Source: Elysia chlorotica
Lineage: Eukaryota > Mollusca > Gastropoda > Plakobranchidae
Length of the DNA stretch: 64,000 nucleotides
NCBI GenBank assembly: GCA_003991915.1
Contig: RQTK01000181.1
Coordinates: forward strand, 397,003 to 461,002
Reading direction: 5' to 3'
Shown here: in pieces, positions 34,692-50,315 of the stretch
How positions within the stretch are numbered: the first letter of the stretch is position 1
Layout: each line of letters opens with the position of its first letter
Notes under the pieces: generated by a model
The model's input: only the letters and a program-made list of their open reading frames with translations
Database searches by the model: none
What the model was told of the DNA's origin: nothing
Translations under genes and position numbers: made by a program

Positions 34692-36670
34692 CTAATATGG
34701 TCGCCATACAGTGACATGGTCGGCCTGCTCCTGGCTACCTCGACTGCTGACTGGTGATCTTGATGAATCAGATCGTCCTCCAAGTGAAGAAGAAGATGAT
34801 GCCAACGGTAGCATTGGGTACAATATGATGTCCGACTTACTTGTCCTTTCAGCAAGTTCAGGATGAGAAAACTTTCTGTCCAGGCCATACCTTGTTGAAG
34901 AGGAGAGGAGGGAAGTCGGCTTTTCTGAGCGATCCAGAGGATGAGTGAAAGAGCTTTCAGTAGAAGACAGTGTACTGTCACCCACCATTGAATGCGGTGA
35001 TTTTCCGTTGCTGCCTTGGCTGCTGTCATGAATCGACATATTTCTAGCTTTCAGTTCTTCTTTAGAAATGTTATCCACATTTGAGATCATAGGATGGTAG
35101 TTTTTGGAGGAACCCAACATTTCGACACCTTTCTCCTCAAAACCGCGAGAAATGGAAAGGCGACGCTTAAAATACTTAGCATCAGTCAACGAGCGAGGCT
35201 GATCGTGGCTACCCCCAGGAAACGTCTTTTCATTGCTGGTTTCCAAGTGGTTGTAGTGGAGCACCTTCTCACTCTGCAGATTGTAGTCTCGGGTGGCTGA
35301 TACCAATACTGGTGTATGCATGTTTAAAGGGTTACCACTGACTCTAGTGGTTCCATGACCACCTAATAACTCATAGGTCTTGTCATCAGCAGATAGAAAC
35401 AGCTGAGTGGGCACATTAGGAGACGAGCTTATCATGGGTGGGTACAGGAAACTTGGGGATGTCAGGTAAGGTGCTGTGGAAAAGGGTAAGGCGCCTGGAG
35501 TGGTGATGGTCGTCAAGAGATCTTGGTGATGATGCTGACTGAGGACGGGGAATGAACCTGTGTACAGATCTACCAATCTATCTGTAGCTTGTATCTTCTG
35601 AGGCATGGCATGCCTGTCATCCAAGATGCTGTTATCACTGCTAGGGTTCGAGTCAACTACACCATCTAGGAGTGATCCAGTCAACAATGCTGAAGGTCTA
35701 TGGGCATCTGGCATGTTGCTTCCTTCATGGACACTTCTAGCAAGATGCTTCGAGTCGTTGAAGCCAACAGCATTGTTCCATGCCAGAGTAGGATCTGAAA
35801 GTGATAAGTTTATTGCATTGTCATCAGAAATGGTTGCCTTTGAAGTAACATAGGTTCTGTGGTGTGTGTCAGGGTAGGTGGGCGAAGGTGATGCCCTATT
35901 ACTTTCCTCAAACCTGCTGCATTCTCTTATAAAGGTATTGTCAGCAGATGTAAGGCTAGTAAAATGGGATCCATCCATGTGATTGAGACCTGTGTTAGAG
36001 TATTGTGAAATGGTGCGACTCTCTGGCAGATGGGACGGGGCTGGGTAGTTAGGTCTAATAGGTGGTGAGTGAGATCCAGGAGGAAGGTGCCTTGTTGGGG
36101 ATTTGTCTTCACGTGAGCCAAGGAGAGAGGATTGGGGTCCGACCATATCACTGAGAGGACCTTTTTTGCTCTTGACGACAATTTCATCTGTGAAAGCTCT
36201 ATGGTCACCAACATTCATCCCAGGTTCATAATTTGGGTTGAAGCAGTGCTGTAACACTATTGGCACGTGAGACTCCAGTTTTGATCTAGGTTCTACTGAC
36301 AGTCTCTGAGGAAAGACCAGCTGTGAGTTGAGCTCATATCTTGCGTTAGATGACATTGTGACCCTTGCATCTATCAATTCTCTGACATCTTTGCTATCTG
36401 GACGTTGGAGATGACTGGCTTGTGGTGGAAACGAGCTTGGCACGTCCATGCGGCAGTGCTCTTTGATGCTCTGAGGCAATAAGGGATCCATCGCAGACCC
36501 ACCGCCTATGTCTAGGTGGGAACTTTGAAAAACGGGAGATTTTCTGTCATTTGACCTCAAGGAGATGTGGCCATGGCTATTTAAATATCCCGGATCATTT
36601 GAATGTGGAGGTAATTGGCTCTGAATGACCAAGCTGCGTTCTCTCTCCAAGAAAGGATCTTGGGGAGGCT
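34692..36670 (-). CDS. RUNX: RUNX last exon, transactivation region ending VWRPY
   Basis: 1979-bp terminal exon after a TATTTTACAG acceptor, completing a Glu codon with the previous exon. It encodes about 660 residues rich in Ser, Pro and His with no folded domain visible, as expected for the RUNX transactivation/inhibitory region. A segment near 35400-35530 (LPFSTAPYLTSPSFLYPPMI) resembles the Pro/Tyr-rich part of bilaterian RUNX proteins. The last five codons spell VWRPY before the TAG at 34694-34692. This is the diagnostic C-terminal motif that recruits Groucho/TLE corepressors. The exon makes the protein about twice the usual vertebrate RUNX length (roughly 450-520). Drosophila Lozenge is also long. 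No internal stop or frameshift is seen. Confidence 0.96.
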
Positions 36671-37442
36671 CTGTAAAATAGAAAAAAATATATTTGAAAT
36701 GTTTCATTTGACTTTGCTGACACATCTATACAACTATAAACGCTTTTTATTATTTAAGTTACACATAGTTTAAAACTAAACTGCATAAATAATAACCTTT
36801 TTTTTAAAAAAAAAGTCGAAGCTTTGATAATCAACAAAATATTTCAGTTTTGAACAACAAATCTAGTAATTTTAACATTTTTGTTTCCGGAAAAAATAAA
36901 CTAAAATAATGGCTTAAAAAACAACCCTTTGGAATTTTTTAGTTAAGGATCAAGACAAATTTACATTTTAAAAAGTGCAGCAACTGATCAAGATTTCCAA
37001 TTCACAAAACACTACAATCAAGCTGTGGTGTCATTTTACTCAATTAAATTTTTAAAGAAATCTATGATTTTGTCCACATTCTCTAGGTTCTTGAAAAATT
37101 CTATTTGGACACAATGTCACCCGCTTAAACCTCATGCTCGTAAGTCTAAAACGCTATAAACTAAACCTCTAATCATCAAATCACTAAAAATGACTCGCTC
37201 TTTCACATTCCGCAGATTGTTCATACTTTTTGGAAACCCATTATGTTCAATTTACATACAAAATTTCATTTTCCTTTTCCATCAAAAATTTGAGACATCA
37301 AAGGCAAACCTATAAGTTAATATTTTTTTAAAACTGAAACAAGTATGCAGGACCCAAAATACATTACTCTTAAATCTGTTGCTTTGACATGTGATTATTT
37401 GATTTGTAAGAAAGTTAAATAACAAAACTTAAGAACACAAAC

Positions 37443-37505
37443 CCTTTTCTCTCCGTCCCACGTCTTTGTTGTGAATTTGGCTCTCAGAAGTCCAAGATTT
37501 CGGTC
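37443..37505 (-). CDS. RUNX: RUNX 63-bp exon
   Basis: Small exon between TTATCCAG and GTTTGT encoding the split Gly, then PKSWTSESQIHNKDVGRREK. Phase 1 is kept on both sides, so skipping it would remove 21 residues in frame. The link is supported by matching phases and good acceptor sequence. The sequence itself has no family motif that I recognise. Confidence 0.7.
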
Positions 37506-37751
37506 CTGGATAAGGAAATAATAACACGTTTATTTAATAACACAGAAATGAATATAGGTAAACAACAAATCAAAAGGAGAATGATAGGCACATGGGTGCA
37601 CTTAGCAATAAGCACAGTTTTACTTTTATAACACTTTTCCGTTTTTCATTTTTTAATAAAGGCGAGACAAATAATTTAACCAAAGTTCAAAAGGATTGCC
37701 TTTGTAACAGACCACAAAATTAAAAATTTTCCATTATTAGGAGATCATACC

Positions 37752-40364
<2,613 letters not shown>

Positions 40365-40762
40365 CTATGGGCATATATTGGGGGAAAGAAAAGCAGAGGG
40401 AGACCGCACACAAAAAAAAAACAACACAGACTGTCTAACTAATGACATGACGAGAAAGAACCCTCTACAAAAGTTGTCATCTAGGCTACTGATAACTGAA
40501 TAACGGAGGGCCACGATCGCCGAAGTCTGTAACAGATCTGGCACATTAAGAAGAAAAAGAGATTACAAGAAAACGATTTTTTCCTTAAAAGCGTGACATT
40601 CGCAAACTCAGTTGTTGCTATGAGTATGACTTTGCAGTCTTTATTGATTATCCGGAAAATAATGGAACTTGAAATGATGGTATTCTGTCACTTCTACAAA
40701 TTAAAACCATGCAAGCAAATTGGATAGTCAGTTTTCTTGGTTTTTGTCACCATGCCTGCTTT

Positions 40763-41060
<298 letters not shown>

Positions 41061-41539
41061 CAGTTACCGATATGATACATGTATTTCAACATTCTCTAGG
41101 CTGGAAATTCAATAACTTCGTGACAAAAAAAAAACGCCCCCGCTATACTAGGATAATTGATGAAGACTTTTGTTACGTAATTATTCCTTGCTGTCTTGTA
41201 CCATTTTTCGAGGGATGAGAAAAATTGTATCTTTCCAAAATGATGTAAACGAGTCATAAAATTACTAGACTGCTAAGAGTTTGAATTCGATCCCGATTTG
41301 ACAATTTCCTACGTGTCAATTCAAATGAACCCAAATTACATAAATGGCCACTTCTATTCAACAGTGTTTCTAAAAAAATGTACATCTCGGTTAAGGTAAA
41401 CTTTACTTATTGACAGTCGTGCCTTTTCTATGGGATTTATACATAATCTTAGCAGTACGGTGAAAGTCGGTGTTTTCATCCCTTTTTCTAGGCTTTACTT
41501 TTTCTTTTGTCCACCGCCCGCTTCAAGTACGTACATAAA

Positions 41540-43250
41540 AAAGTAAATAAAAACAAAGAAACAATCTTTCTCTCTTTCTCTTTACTAACCTCTTTACTAA
41601 AAAAAATGGTTGTTAAAACATGTGAAATTCTATAGCAATTTAAAATAGTTTTTAGTTTGCTTATGTCATGTAATTAAGCTTTTTGGAAATGGAAATTTTG
41701 CTGCTTTTTAGCTTTTCTAGGTGTTCATTGATAATTGAATTGATTCTTGTACTAGTTTTACCAGTATTGTAAGTTACCATTATAAAATTTAATGTATTAT
41801 ATTATATCTTTGCATAAAGTTACAACAATTGTTAGTAAATGCACAGGCCTGCTTGTTTAATTATTTATGATTTTTTAAAAATTCTTTATTGATTATTGAA
41901 ATCATATCTTGTACTAGTTACGTATAAACAGTATTTTGGAGTTTCCATATATACATATATAATTATTCATTTTTTGGATGGACAAGGGACACTGAATTTT
42001 TTCTTGGTGCACGTCTGACTGGCCATATACTATATAACAAACACCATCATTAATCATGTGCAATTGTGTATACTTTTTAAATACATGTATATATAATCGG
42101 ACAGATTATTTTTATTTGTACTGTTACCTATCAGGTTTTTTCCCTCTCCTGAGTTGGCTGACTATTAAAGTGGCAATGAGCCTCTCAAAGGCTTACTGTA
42201 TAAAGAAAGATAAACGACTTGGAGTTTGATAATTGGCTATTCTTCAGTGGCAATGAGCCTCTCAAAGGCTTACTGATAAATGTATGATTCAAGAATAATT
42301 CTCAATTTTTTTTTTGTATTGTGTTAACTCTAAAGGTTAGAATTTCATATTTACTCTTAATCAGGGAAAGGGAGAGGGGCGGTTGTATTATGGTCTGCAC
42401 CAGATTTTTCTTTACTGCGAAACAATAGCTTCATTTTTCTAGACAAATTGAAGAACAAGTGAAATAATGCGCGGCAAAAGTGTAGGGATTATAATGTGTA
42501 CTGTCGTTTTGTTACCCACTCTATAATGGTTATTTAGGCCCAAGCTTTATATGTCAATCTTTGTTATATAGTGGGGCTCATTGTATTATCTCCAGTTTAT
42601 TATTGTTTTTTTATGTTTTTTTTTCTTTAATCAACCCCTCCATATTAATCTTGTTTGCATATAAAATCATATAGTTCAAAAGCATTTCAAATGGTTTTCA
42701 TTTTTTGTTGCAATGAAGAGTTTCTGTAAAATTTATAGGTAAATAACATAAAAGAATGGAGATATCAAGTTTCCTATAAAGGTTTATAGCAAAACCTTGA
42801 TCATCATCAGAATACTCCTCTGTTTTATAAAAGAAATAATTGTATGAAATAAAAATCTGTTCTATATTTTAGCTGCTATAAAATCAGTACAAATATTATT
42901 AATTATGATGATATCTGTTGTTTATGAAAGTTTTATTAATTAAAAGTGTACACAACTGAATTATCAAGAAATAAAAGCCATGCATTGACACACAAAGTTC
43001 TCAATTAAATTAGATGGATGTAGAAATTATGTGATTGTGGTCTTGTTCTTTGTTTTTTTTTTTGGCTGCTCCTGTCCTTAGTAAAGAAAAATCTTTAATT
43101 ATAGGTTCAGATACTACCAATAGTAGTACATGTATTACATGTACATGTACTACCATCAAGAGTAAATATTTTGCAGTGCAAAGTGTTAAAACTAAATTCA
43201 ATGTTATTTAATTGAAAATCAAAAGAAAGTAAATAAAAACAAAGAAACAA
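41540..43250. repeat. Segment bounded by exact 25-bp direct repeats
   Basis: An exact 25-base A-rich sequence starting AAAGTAAATAAAAACAAAGA occurs at 41540-41564 and 43226-43250. The 1.66 kb between is very AT-rich, without simple repeats or open frames. It includes a 34-base local duplication (AGTGGCAATGAGCCTCTCAA at 42171 and 42248). It could be an insertion with target duplication or a chance A-rich repeat. Confidence 0.4.
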
Positions 43251-43852
43251 CATTCTCGTTTTCTTCTGACTTCATCCTGAGTAAACAAAAAACTTTCTTT
43301 AATCACTGATTCACCGCATGCACGCGCACTTAATGCGAAACCACAGAATATCACATTCCTTTGTGTCGCTTGATTTGTTATTTAAACGAAATATTAGTTT
43401 ACATAGATATTTTATAGCCTCAAGCATAAGTGATTCGATCATTGATTTTTCACCCTTTCGTCAAATGATGAATTACAAATAGTCATATCAGATTAATTTC
43501 CTAATTTTATTACTCAAGGTGGCAGTGTCTATATCAGACGTGTATGCCATATAATAGTTTGTACATTTTGTAAAAATCAGAGCTGTATCTGGGTTATGAA
43601 TTCTGAAAGTTTCTAAGATGCTTCGCGAAATCGACGGTAGTGCTTTGGTAGGTACACGCATACAAGTAGAAATAAAGCACAACCTCGAATAGCAGTACAA
43701 AATGTGGCCATGGTTATGTCAGTATTGATCAAAAAGACTTCTTAAAACATTATATAATTTTAATAATAAAGATTCTAGAAAAAGGACATACCAATAAAGT
43801 TAGCATCTCTCTGACTCTGTCTCTCTTTGTCTCACCCCCCTCTCTCTCTTTC

Positions 43853-43855
43853 TCT

Positions 43856-43937
<82 letters not shown>

Positions 43938-44165
43938 TTCTGGATTGGGAGCTACCACAACACTCTACCATTTGCACTAGCTTACCCACATTGCTCTAAA
44001 ATCTACACCATCGTTTTACAATGTAGGGAAGATGAGCAGCGACCAAAGCGTACATAGAACCTCTCAGGCAGAGGCCAGAACCCACGACTTAGTCTGTGTG
44101 TGGACGGTGGAGCATTCGAAGGGAGATGGTCAGCCTCAGAGAGCATAGAAATTATTAGATTGTAT

Positions 44166-44225
<60 letters not shown>

Positions 44226-44248
44226 GAGCATAAGTAAGACAGGCAAAC

Positions 44249-44341
<93 letters not shown>
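43853..44341. repeat. (GA)n tracts
   Basis: AG dinucleotide tracts at 43857-43935, 44166-44227 and 44256-44341, separated by unique sequence. The Ser/Leu frames over them are artefacts. Confidence 0.97.
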
Positions 44342-44347
<6 letters not shown>

Positions 44348-45897
44348 TGGAGAGATCGAAAGATCCAATCTTTGATTATCTCGAGCTCTCCTACTGTATA
44401 ATCTTCGTTAACTTTTGAAAAACCATGAGTTTTTTTCGCTTGTCTGATTCAATGCCTATTATAAAGAAAAGGGGCGGGTCGACATGGATCCAACTAACTT
44501 TTGGCGAACTACATAATAATAGACCAAAACAGTCGAAAAGTGTTCTGTTTGATTTAGTGAATGTTCAAAAGGATTGTTTGTTTTTGTACAACTATATGTT
44601 GTAGAGGTTATTTTATCTTTCTGTGTAATAAAAGAATACAACCAATTTGGCTAAATTTATGGAAGGAGAAAGTAAAAGCGATGTTAATGATGTTTTTCCC
44701 CGTCAATTATTATGTTCGTGATTTTTAATTGGAGGTGTGTAAAAAAAAGGGCGCAGCATTTTATTTATTTTTCCATTGCTATTCTTATGGCAAAGTCTGA
44801 TTTCTGTTACGTCAAATTTCTTGTCATTCTAGCACTTTCTAAAAAAAAAAAATGAGGGGAAAAAAAAGGCAAAACGGTGCCATAGATACAGTATGTAGCT
44901 GTAATGCGATGACGGAATCTCAATCTAAACAGTCTACTAGCACACTCCGTGGCAGAACTACATGTATTAATCAAGACGTTTTACATTGAATACAAAGAAA
45001 CGAACAACAAAAGGTTTATTGCACATAAATCTATTTTGTTTTATTTTATTCCCACTATCAGATGTTAAACATTAAAAATAAAGCATGTGTGCATAACAAA
45101 AGGAAAACACAGGTTATAATGGATGCTAATAGAATCAAAAGGAAGACACACAGGTAATAATTGATGCTATTATTGATTTAAAGAGCAAAATATCCTTCAT
45201 TGTGCTTTTTTTTTTTTCAATCTTGAAATGCTGGCAGGACAAACGAAATGTTTCATTGTTCAATCGTGGATACAAAAAATGTAATTTTAAGTATAATTAA
45301 TTTCTCTCTATTTAAAAGGATTCATGCCTGTCGAATGTTTCCCCTCCCTCTTTATCTGCGTCTCTCTCTTTCTCTGTCTCACACACACACGTACACACAC
45401 ACACACACACAACCACCGCTGGGCATCAAAACATCTGCAATGCACCCCATGATTTTCTAAACTGAAACATAAAAAAACAACAAAACAAAAACAAAAAACG
45501 CCAGGCAAAAATTGCCGGTAAAGACAATCGATCTGTCAGCAATAACGCTGAGCGCTCACGAACCTTTTTTGTTTGTTTCACAAGGTGGAGGCAGATGAAA
45601 CGGAGCTTGCAGGGACAATGCAGTCTATTCTGCTTCGTATAAATATTATTTTATTAGGGATTTTCCTCCTTTGTATCCATCTTTTGATTTTAAAAAATCG
45701 TAATATATAATTTGTTATGCTTAAGTTTCTATGCTGCGATGTTAAACATGAAAACCGTGCAGGCATAAAAAAACATGAATGACTTACTATACATTCATAC
45801 ATCTATTTATAAGCTTACCTAAAAACATTTTTCTGACCATTCCTAAAAATAATTTATATTATGAATACAACATTATCCACAACATTTTATTTTGTCT

Positions 45898-45950
45898 TAT
45901 ATAGCCTATATATAGTGCTGACGTTGGACGATAAGCATCATCAAACAACC
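45898..45950 (+). repeat. SINE tail fragment
   Basis: TATAGCCTATATATAGTGCT followed by GACGTTGGACGATAAGCATC, only the 3' end of the SINE. Confidence 0.65.
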
Positions 45951-46580
45951 ATATTGTCTGAGTCATCTCAGTATAGAATGTGCATCCAAAGTAACGAGTA
46001 AATGCTGTTCCTTTGGCTGAGAAAGGTTGTGAGTCTTAGACTGAGGCAAGCCGTGTGTCTTTACGCGTGAGTAATAATGAAAGCATGTCTAACGGAGGCT
46101 AGGTATGGCTTTGTCGTGCCTCATGCTCTATGAACTTGGGGCAGACGCCGAACCTGAGAGGGGGAAAACATGACGCCTAGTCGCTTTGACAGTAAGCCCT
46201 ATGCATATCTTCATAAATACGGAATATCCTTCATTTTAAATGGGAATTTCGTTTGCTTTGCCGTTTTCTTAAACAGGTTGTTTTTATTCATCCCGCTAGA
46301 AAGAAGTTATGTTTAAAGGCTGTTTTTATTGAGATCTATAAACGTCAAATAAATAAATTGTGTAAAATTATGTATGCTTTGATTGCAAAATTCATTTAAA
46401 TTGTTGTCACAGTGATTGTGCTTTAAAAGCTGATTTTATTTTCAACGTGGGATAAGCTGTTTGTTTACTTTGTATTGAATTCCGCAAAGACCAGCTGCCA
46501 ATCGGTGGTTACCATAACAGAAAGAAAATTTTGGAGAAAGATTCTTTCTAGCTCGCAAAGCCATCCTCTTTTCCCCTTAA

Positions 46581-46817
46581 TTAAAAGTATAGTATGGTCA
46601 GCTCGGTATCACAGTATCCGGGCCTGAGAAAACGTTGGGCAGACTCCTCATTTCTATAAATGACCAGACTGATGAGGTCAGTGTTGACATTAATCAAACG
46701 ATCTTGGTGGACGGAGACGGCCGGTCCATTTCTCATCGCCTTTACTGGGGCATTGCCACTGAACGGGTCAGTACCGGGGAAGAATCGATTACAGTAATCG
46801 AGTTTAGACAAAGCCAT
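46581..46817 (-). pseudogene. Possible retrotransposon fragment
   Basis: A minus-strand frame starts MALSKLDYCNRFFPG, which resembles the SRLDYCNSLL segment C-terminal to many LINE reverse transcriptases. The rest does not follow the family pattern. Weak evidence only. Confidence 0.25.
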
Positions 46818-47381
46818 TGCCTTTCCTTTACCCTTAAAAGAAAAGATTTTCTTATTTACATCCCCACAACGTTAAAGATGCAATTCGTAAAACTTGCACC
46901 AGGAAAAGTCAATAAATAAGGACACGTTGGTTGTTGAAATGGGTGAGTCGGATCACATTTCCTGTACTAAAACCTCAATAGTATAGAAAATAAGTGTATA
47001 TCTCATTTGATTAGGAACACTATGATTATGTTGGGAAGGGAACGATCATAATTATTTCCGTCACTTCACTGCATAGTAGAGATTTCATTTGAAGTGGAAT
47101 TTTCATGCAACTATGATGACACTGTTGGAAGGGAGGGAGACAGTAACACCTAGTAATCGACCATGATATTTCCGTCACTTCACTATAAAGACATTGAACT
47201 AACTTCCGATTCTTCCCACACTCTTCGCCAGTCTCAGTGATCAGAACCGCGCGAGGGATGCTTGGAGCCGGCGTCTAGGACTGTATCTAAATAACGTGTC
47301 AGTCAAGGCGGCTGTGATCTGGGTCAAACAGGACATCAGTGGCAATATCAGCCCAAGACAACCCGGAGTTCGATCCATATG

Positions 47382-47545
47382 GGGCCCGGTAGCCCTAGGA
47401 TAGAGCATCGTCTTTCGCCGCTGGAGGTCCGTGGTTCAAGACCCGCTTTGGGGCCATTTTTTTTTATTATTAATAGTCGGTGTCAGTAATATTTGAACAA
47501 CCAAGTCTCAGGTGTCCCCGCTCCATTGCTGTATATGACTTTCTA
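47382..47545 (+). repeat. SINE copy with head
   Basis: Head GGGGCCCGGTAGCCCTAGGA, B-box-like TGGTTCAAGACCC, a T-rich insert, then AGTCGGTGTCAGTAATATTT and a GTCTCAGGTGTCCCCGC body. It is diverged beyond that. Confidence 0.75.
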
Positions 47546-49215
47546 GGAAACGTAAACTAAGATTGAGCTTTACTTTACTTTACAAAGATTAGGTTTGATT
47601 CATAGATCCCAGTACCAACACCTAGAACAGCAGTTACAGCACGGTGTGATTCAGTTTCAAATAATCTTCAGTTTCTGGCTTTGCCACAGGAAATGTCCAT
47701 TACGTCGGGGTTTGAATTGCAGTTCTAAGAGTACCGAATTCAAATTGAAAAGCCGGGCGTGAACCTAAACTTTGCTTTGTAATACCATTGACAGTAACTT
47801 GTAATTATAATAATTTGGACAATACTGACAGTAATAAATAGTTATAATAATATGTGTATTACAGACAGCCATACATAATTACAATAATTTGTTCTCATCA
47901 CGCTTTACAGTCTTTTTAAAAACAAAACTAAGGGCGTTTGTGGCCTCTGTCCTTTCACTCCTCCAACAAACCAAATTTGACCCTTCTCTCCGTCCGATCT
48001 GTGTGAACCCACAGGACCCCGCAGCAAAACCGACAGAATAAAAATAGCTGCTCTTGTCACGCCGTTCCCTTAAGAGGCGGGCGGAGGTCGCCTTTGTCCT
48101 CACGCGCAAACCAAGGTCTGAGAAATCCTTAACCCCCCACAAAGAAACCAAACAAAAAAAAAAATGAAGAAAAAAAAAAATGAGGGATCAGACCGGAGCC
48201 TCCAAGAGTGGTGGTGTGGCTGACTGGGTGTGTTTTGTTGGGTTTTGTTTCAGAAAGAAAAAAAAGAGGGGGTAAGGGAGGGGGGGGGTGGATTGGCAAG
48301 ATGATAATTCTTTCGAAGCAGAAGCTGCCGTCCTGGCGTCCTCCCGGGGAGGGAGTTATAGGTATCAGAAAATCGAAGTCCCCTTCATGAAACGCGATGT
48401 TAAAGTATCTATTTATAAAGTCCTCTTTCGTTTTATGCTGCTGTATGGCTTGCTCAGTTGTTCTTTTAGAAGCCTATGTTGGTAGTGGAAAATTAAAGGA
48501 AATAAATACAGCAGGCCTACTTGTTTGGACGACATGGTCAAATTAAATGCTGTCGATTACCAGTCCTAATCTTGACAAATTTCAATTTGGTCGGATTAGA
48601 AAGTAATTAAAAAATATTGCTTTGAAAGAAAACAAACAAACCATCCCCAGTGTTTGAATAACATTGACATAAGTTCTACAATATCATTGTATCTCAACCA
48701 TTTTATGATATTAATTGTTATCCGAGCTGTTTATTCAAATAAAAAACAATAATAAAAGACAAATTTAATTAACACCAGTCTGGTGTTATATTAACGCACG
48801 AAAAACAACGGAGATGACCGCTGTGGTATTAGTTCGAATCCCTTTTTTTTTTTTTTGCTTTGCCAATTTTCAATAAAATATTAACAGTTGAAGCGATGAT
48901 GCGAAGTCTGTTCTCTTCAAATATACAAATTTACTGAATTAGCTAAACATCGTTTTGCCCCACCCATGTCCACAATTTTTTTCTTTTGAAATTTGTTTTA
49001 TATTTTCTTACGCACTTCTTGTGATGGGTTGGAGAAAAGGCTGGGGAAAACATAATAAAATGTGCGAGCAATATGTCATTTCATCGAAAAGTACACGGTT
49101 CTACTGCACTTTAAATCAAGCTCTTTGTTGAAAAAGGTTCACGCCAATCACAATGGTTTAACCCGTCATATTAAGTGATTCATATTTCTGTTCTGCACAC
49201 TATCTAGAGAACATG

Positions 49216-49217
<2 letters not shown>

Positions 49218-49259
<42 letters not shown>
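49218..49259. repeat. (GT)n microsatellite
   Basis: Pure GT run. The Cys-Val frames over it are artefacts. Confidence 0.97.
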
Positions 49260-49261
<2 letters not shown>

Positions 49262-49527
49262 TGTGCATATATTTTTTTCTCTTCCATATGCTTTTTCCCC
49301 ACACCAAAATTGTTTCTTTTCTCAAAACAATACATCGTACCATTATCCACACAGTTCCTCTTCAAAGACGCCATTTTCCCCATAGCTTCCCATCTGTCAT
49401 TGCACTCCAAAATGGGAAGGGAAGCCTCTAAACATGGGAGGGAATCTGAATAAAAGGTGAGTAGGCGCCGTAAAAGGAGCTAAGCGTATGTTTCGGGAGT
49501 CGAATGTGTGTATGGGGTGGTTTGAAT

Positions 49528-49790
49528 GCGCAAAAAAAGGGAGAAAAAGCACACCTCTAGCTAAAAGCAAAAAGGAAAAGTTGGCCTTTCCTTTCTGTTT
49601 ATTTCCTTCTAACACTACATAGAGAAGAGAAAAATGATTTCCCTGAAAATGAGCCAGAATGCGCAAAAAAAAGAGAGAAAAACACATCTCTAGCTAAAAA
49701 AAAAAGGAGAAGCTAGCCTCTCCTTCCTTTTTATTTTCTTCTAACACTACATAAAGAGAAGAAAAAAATGATTTCCCTGAAAGTGAGCCA
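49528..49790 (+). repeat. ~130-bp tandem duplication
   Basis: Units 49528-49660 and 49661-49790 both start GCGCAAAAAAA and end ATGATTTCCCTGAAA, then GTGAGCCA or ATGAGCCA. They differ at scattered positions and in A-run lengths. Confidence 0.88.
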
Positions 49791-50214
49791 CTTGATTATA
49801 TTTCACGAAGCGTAAGTCTATTGAACAGTTGGTAAACAAAAAGAAGTAACGGACTAAGTGTTATTAGAAGAAACAAAACAAACAAAAATCTATCTATATT
49901 GGAAAAGATTGAATCTATATAAACGTAAAATGAAGTAGAAAATACAAATGTGTTGCGTCGTTGTGTGATTCGGAATGGAGAATTGTGATATTCATGCACC
50001 TAGGCGCAGCGAGCAAAATATTACAAACACAAAATAAAAAACTTACTTTTGAAATAATGCTTAAAGTGTATCAGCCATTGTTTTTTTCCTAGTTACCTTC
50101 ACTTGTAAGCGCAACTAAAGATAAAACATTGTATACAGGGATGCTGATCATTACATGTTTACTGTTACTAAAGCATGTTTCGTGTGTTTGTGTTTGTGTT
50201 CGTGTGTGAGGGAG

Positions 50215-50217
<3 letters not shown>

Positions 50218-50287
<70 letters not shown>

Positions 50288-50315
50288 CAGAGACAGAGAG
50301 ATACAGAGAGGCATA
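50218..50315. repeat. GA/CAGAGA simple repeat
   Basis: AG dinucleotides grading into CAGAGA hexamers. Confidence 0.93.

Noticed and set aside
35605-35853. Open frames on the opposite strand or other frames of the RUNX last exon (also 34685-35029, 35094-35300, 35927-36214)
   Set aside because: Shadows of the true RUNX frame, which is fixed by the Runt domain phase and the terminal VWRPY.
47879-48151. 90-codon minus-strand frame in the RUNX intron
   Set aside because: No domain, no splice-phase partner and no codon pattern that sets it apart from chance.
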